45,137 nucleotides of DNA, taken from assembly GCA_026989335.1 (NCBI GenBank), contig JALSJN010000077.1, positions 1-45,137 on the forward strand, read 5' to 3'. A program made the translations under genes and the position numbers. Source of the stretch: Thiotrichaceae bacterium. GTDB lineage: Bacteria; Pseudomonadota; Gammaproteobacteria; Thiotrichales; Thiotrichaceae. Positions 43,719 to 45,137 of the stretch are shown here, piece by piece; the stretch's first letter is position 1; each line of letters starts with the position of its first letter. The notes below the pieces were generated by a model. The model worked only from the letters and a program-made list of their open reading frames with translations. It made no database searches and was not told where the DNA came from.

Positions 43719-44795
43719 TTAAACTTTTTTAAAAAAGGTGATAAATCGTCTTTTGATTAGATTTTCAAGGTAATTAAAAAAATGAAAATAAGGACGTTTT
43801 TTTCGTTCGGAAACAAATGAAAGCAGGTAAACGGTGATTACTATTAAGATGCTCATGATGAAAAATGATAATTCATCAGACAAGTCAAAGTAACGTTCAA
43901 AAATAGCTTTGAAGAAAAGCATAAGTGGAAAATGAAAAACATAAAGGGCGAAAGAAATACCCGATAAGAATCGAATTAACGGTGTTATTAAGTTAAATGA
44001 TAAGTCTGAATATCGAAAGAAAAAGATATTGATGAGAATAAAAGTGGCAAAAATAATATCATCAAGATAGGTTCTGAGAGATAAGGTGCCAAGTGAGGGT
44101 AATACATCAGGTAATACTGATTGATTCCAGTACGGGTACGAAAATATAGCGGGTATTGTAAGCAGAAATACATAGGAAGCTAAAGTAGGGTTTAAGGTGA
44201 CTTTCTTTTTATGGAGTTGGTAAAGATAGGCACCTGCAAACCAAATCAATCCGTAAACTAAAATAATGGGCCCCATTATCATTACGGTCACTACAATAAG
44301 CGGTATTTTGTACTTTCCTTTATATAAAAATAATAGTCCAAATAGTATGTAATACCAAAACTCGTAAGCAAGGGACCATAAAGGCTGGTTACTAAAGAAC
44401 TGTATACTAACAAACCAAGACTGCTGTAGGAAAAATAGGTGAGCGAGTATGCGTACCAAAGCATTATCAGTGGGTATTAGGCCTTCATAACTTTGATTGT
44501 TAATCGAGGGGCCTACGACATCTAATAGGATGGTGAGTAGCCAAGCTACGACCATAACGCTGTAGAGTCTTGCAAACCTATGTTTTAGATATATATTAAA
44601 GTTTTTTTCACGTTGATCGGCTACATAAGCAATAACATAGCCGGATAAAATAAAAAAGGCCATAACAGCGGGATGACCATAATTTGAGAAAAAAGCAAAG
44701 ACATCATTGTTGTACATTGATAGATGCTGAAATAAAACAGCAAAGGATGCAATGACGCGTACGATGTCTAAGTAGTTAGAAAGCTTTTTGTCCAT
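43719..44795 (-). CDS. Acyltransferase 3 family membrane protein (OafA/YrhL type)
   Basis: This 358-residue protein has about ten TM helices. It has the acyltransferase-3 start NYLDIVRVIASFAVLFQHLSMY (conserved R and H) and GHPAVMAFFILSGYVIAYV, followed by FARLYSVMVVAWLL. Such proteins move acetyl or similar groups across the membrane onto O-antigens, peptidoglycan or exopolysaccharide. It lies 11 bp after the truncated membrane gene at the right edge, in the same direction, so a second glycan locus probably begins here. Confidence 0.91.
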   Translation of the reverse strand: MDKKLSNYLDIVRVIASFAVLFQHLSMYNNDVFAFFSNYGHPAVMAFFILSGYVIAYVADQREKNFNIYLKHRFARLYSVMVVAWLLTILLDVVGPSINNQSYEGLIPTDNALVRILAHLFFLQQSWFVSIQFFSNQPLWSLAYEFWYYILFGLLFLYKGKYKIPLIVVTVMIMGPIILVYGLIWFAGAYLYQLHKKKVTLNPTLASYVFLLTIPAIFSYPYWNQSVLPDVLPSLGTLSLRTYLDDIIFATFILINIFFFRYSDLSFNLITPLIRFLSGISFALYVFHFPLMLFFKAIFERYFDLSDELSFFIMSILIVITVYLLSFVSERKKRPYFHFFNYLENLIKRRFITFFKKV

Positions 44796-44806
44796 TTTTA
44801 TAAATG

Positions 44807-45137
44807 CTATGTATGTTTTTTTCTTATTTTGCGGGACTGAATAGCTTCTAACAAGCTAAATACGCCATACGCCGCATAAAGTAGAATAACTGGAATGATG
44901 GGGACACGCATGCGAGAGTCAGTGGCAATATGCCCAGTAGAAATAAGGATAAAATAAATAACTACTCCAAGCATGAGTAGGTGAAGGGTTACTTCTTGTT
45001 TTGTTGATTTTTTTATGGATTTAATAAAACCGTAAATCGAAAAGAGATAACTAAGCAACATAAATGCTATGCCATAGCCAATTAATAACAAATACCAAAG
45101 CTTGTACCCAGTATTAGTCCGTCCTTCCTCTTTGTTG
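44807..45137 (-). CDS. C-terminal end of a polytopic membrane protein, truncated by the window edge
   Basis: The minus-strand frame is open to the right edge (codons before LLLIGYG read NKEEGRTNTGYKLWY), so the gene begins outside. The visible ~109 residues have three hydrophobic helices and a basic tail (SRKIRKKHT). The motif GHIATDSRMRVPIIPVILLYAAYG resembles the R-x-R-x-P-x-x-P end of GT39/PMT-like membrane glycosyltransferases, a tentative identification. It is followed by the acyltransferase-3 gene. Confidence 0.6.
   Translation of the reverse strand, partial: NKEEGRTNTGYKLWYLLLIGYGIAFMLLSYLFSIYGFIKSIKKSTKQEVTLHLLMLGVVIYFILISTGHIATDSRMRVPIIPVILLYAAYGVFSLLEAIQSRKIRKKHT

Overview
The window reads as a contiguous, gene-dense chromosome segment of a moderately AT-rich gammaproteobacterium. 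The evidence is class Ia nrdAB, an E. coli-like ybiT, yajC-secD-secF, the epmA/efp/epmB trio, miaA-hfq-hflX, mreBCD and a malate:quinone oxidoreductase. The genus cannot be fixed from the sequence. A marine or sulfur-associated lineage such as Thiotrichales is possible, but this is only an impression. No rRNA, tRNA, CRISPR array, prophage or transposase gene was seen.

Layout. 1-2565: class Ia ribonucleotide reductase (nrdA truncated by the left edge, then nrdB), with a palindromic repeat and a small basic ORF between them. 2909-7237: cell-envelope and unknown genes: an M23 peptidase, two divergent paralogous phosphoribosyltransferases, a secreted low-complexity Asn/Met/Pro/Phe protein, and an MltB-type lytic transglycosylase lipoprotein. 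7344-12687: the ABC-F ATPase YbiT, a MITE, a Cache-domain histidine kinase with a LuxR-type response regulator, and mqo. 12767-16073: the SecDF-YajC operon on the minus strand. 16193-19153: elongation factor P with both of its lysylation enzymes, interrupted by two abutting palindromic MITE-like elements.

19221-30512 is the accessory core. It starts with a PilZ-like protein. Next come a sugar-nucleotide aminotransferase, a PglC-type phosphoglycosyl transferase and a PglF/WbpM-type 4,6-dehydratase. These are followed by a FimX-like protein with a decayed EAL domain, a GINT1-like beta-propeller protein, a CelD/FemAB-like acyltransferase and a GT4 glycosyltransferase. I infer a surface glycan (exopolysaccharide, O-antigen or protein glycan) locus flanked and invaded by likely cyclic-di-GMP receptors. 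This is the best candidate for an undescribed system.

30578-45137 returns to housekeeping genes: miaA-hfq-hflX, a glycerate kinase, a hydrolase and a quinone reductase, mreBCD, a 1300-residue FAD/Fe-S dehydrogenase and a LysE-type exporter. The right edge holds an acyltransferase-3 protein and the end of a polytopic membrane protein, probably another glycan locus.

A recurring feature is palindromic non-coding elements at gene 3' ends. Three share TTAAGGA...CTGATTAA-type ends, and two of these supply the stop codon of the neighbouring gene (efp and secF). A separate 161-bp element has TA-flanked ends like IS630/Tc1-type MITEs.
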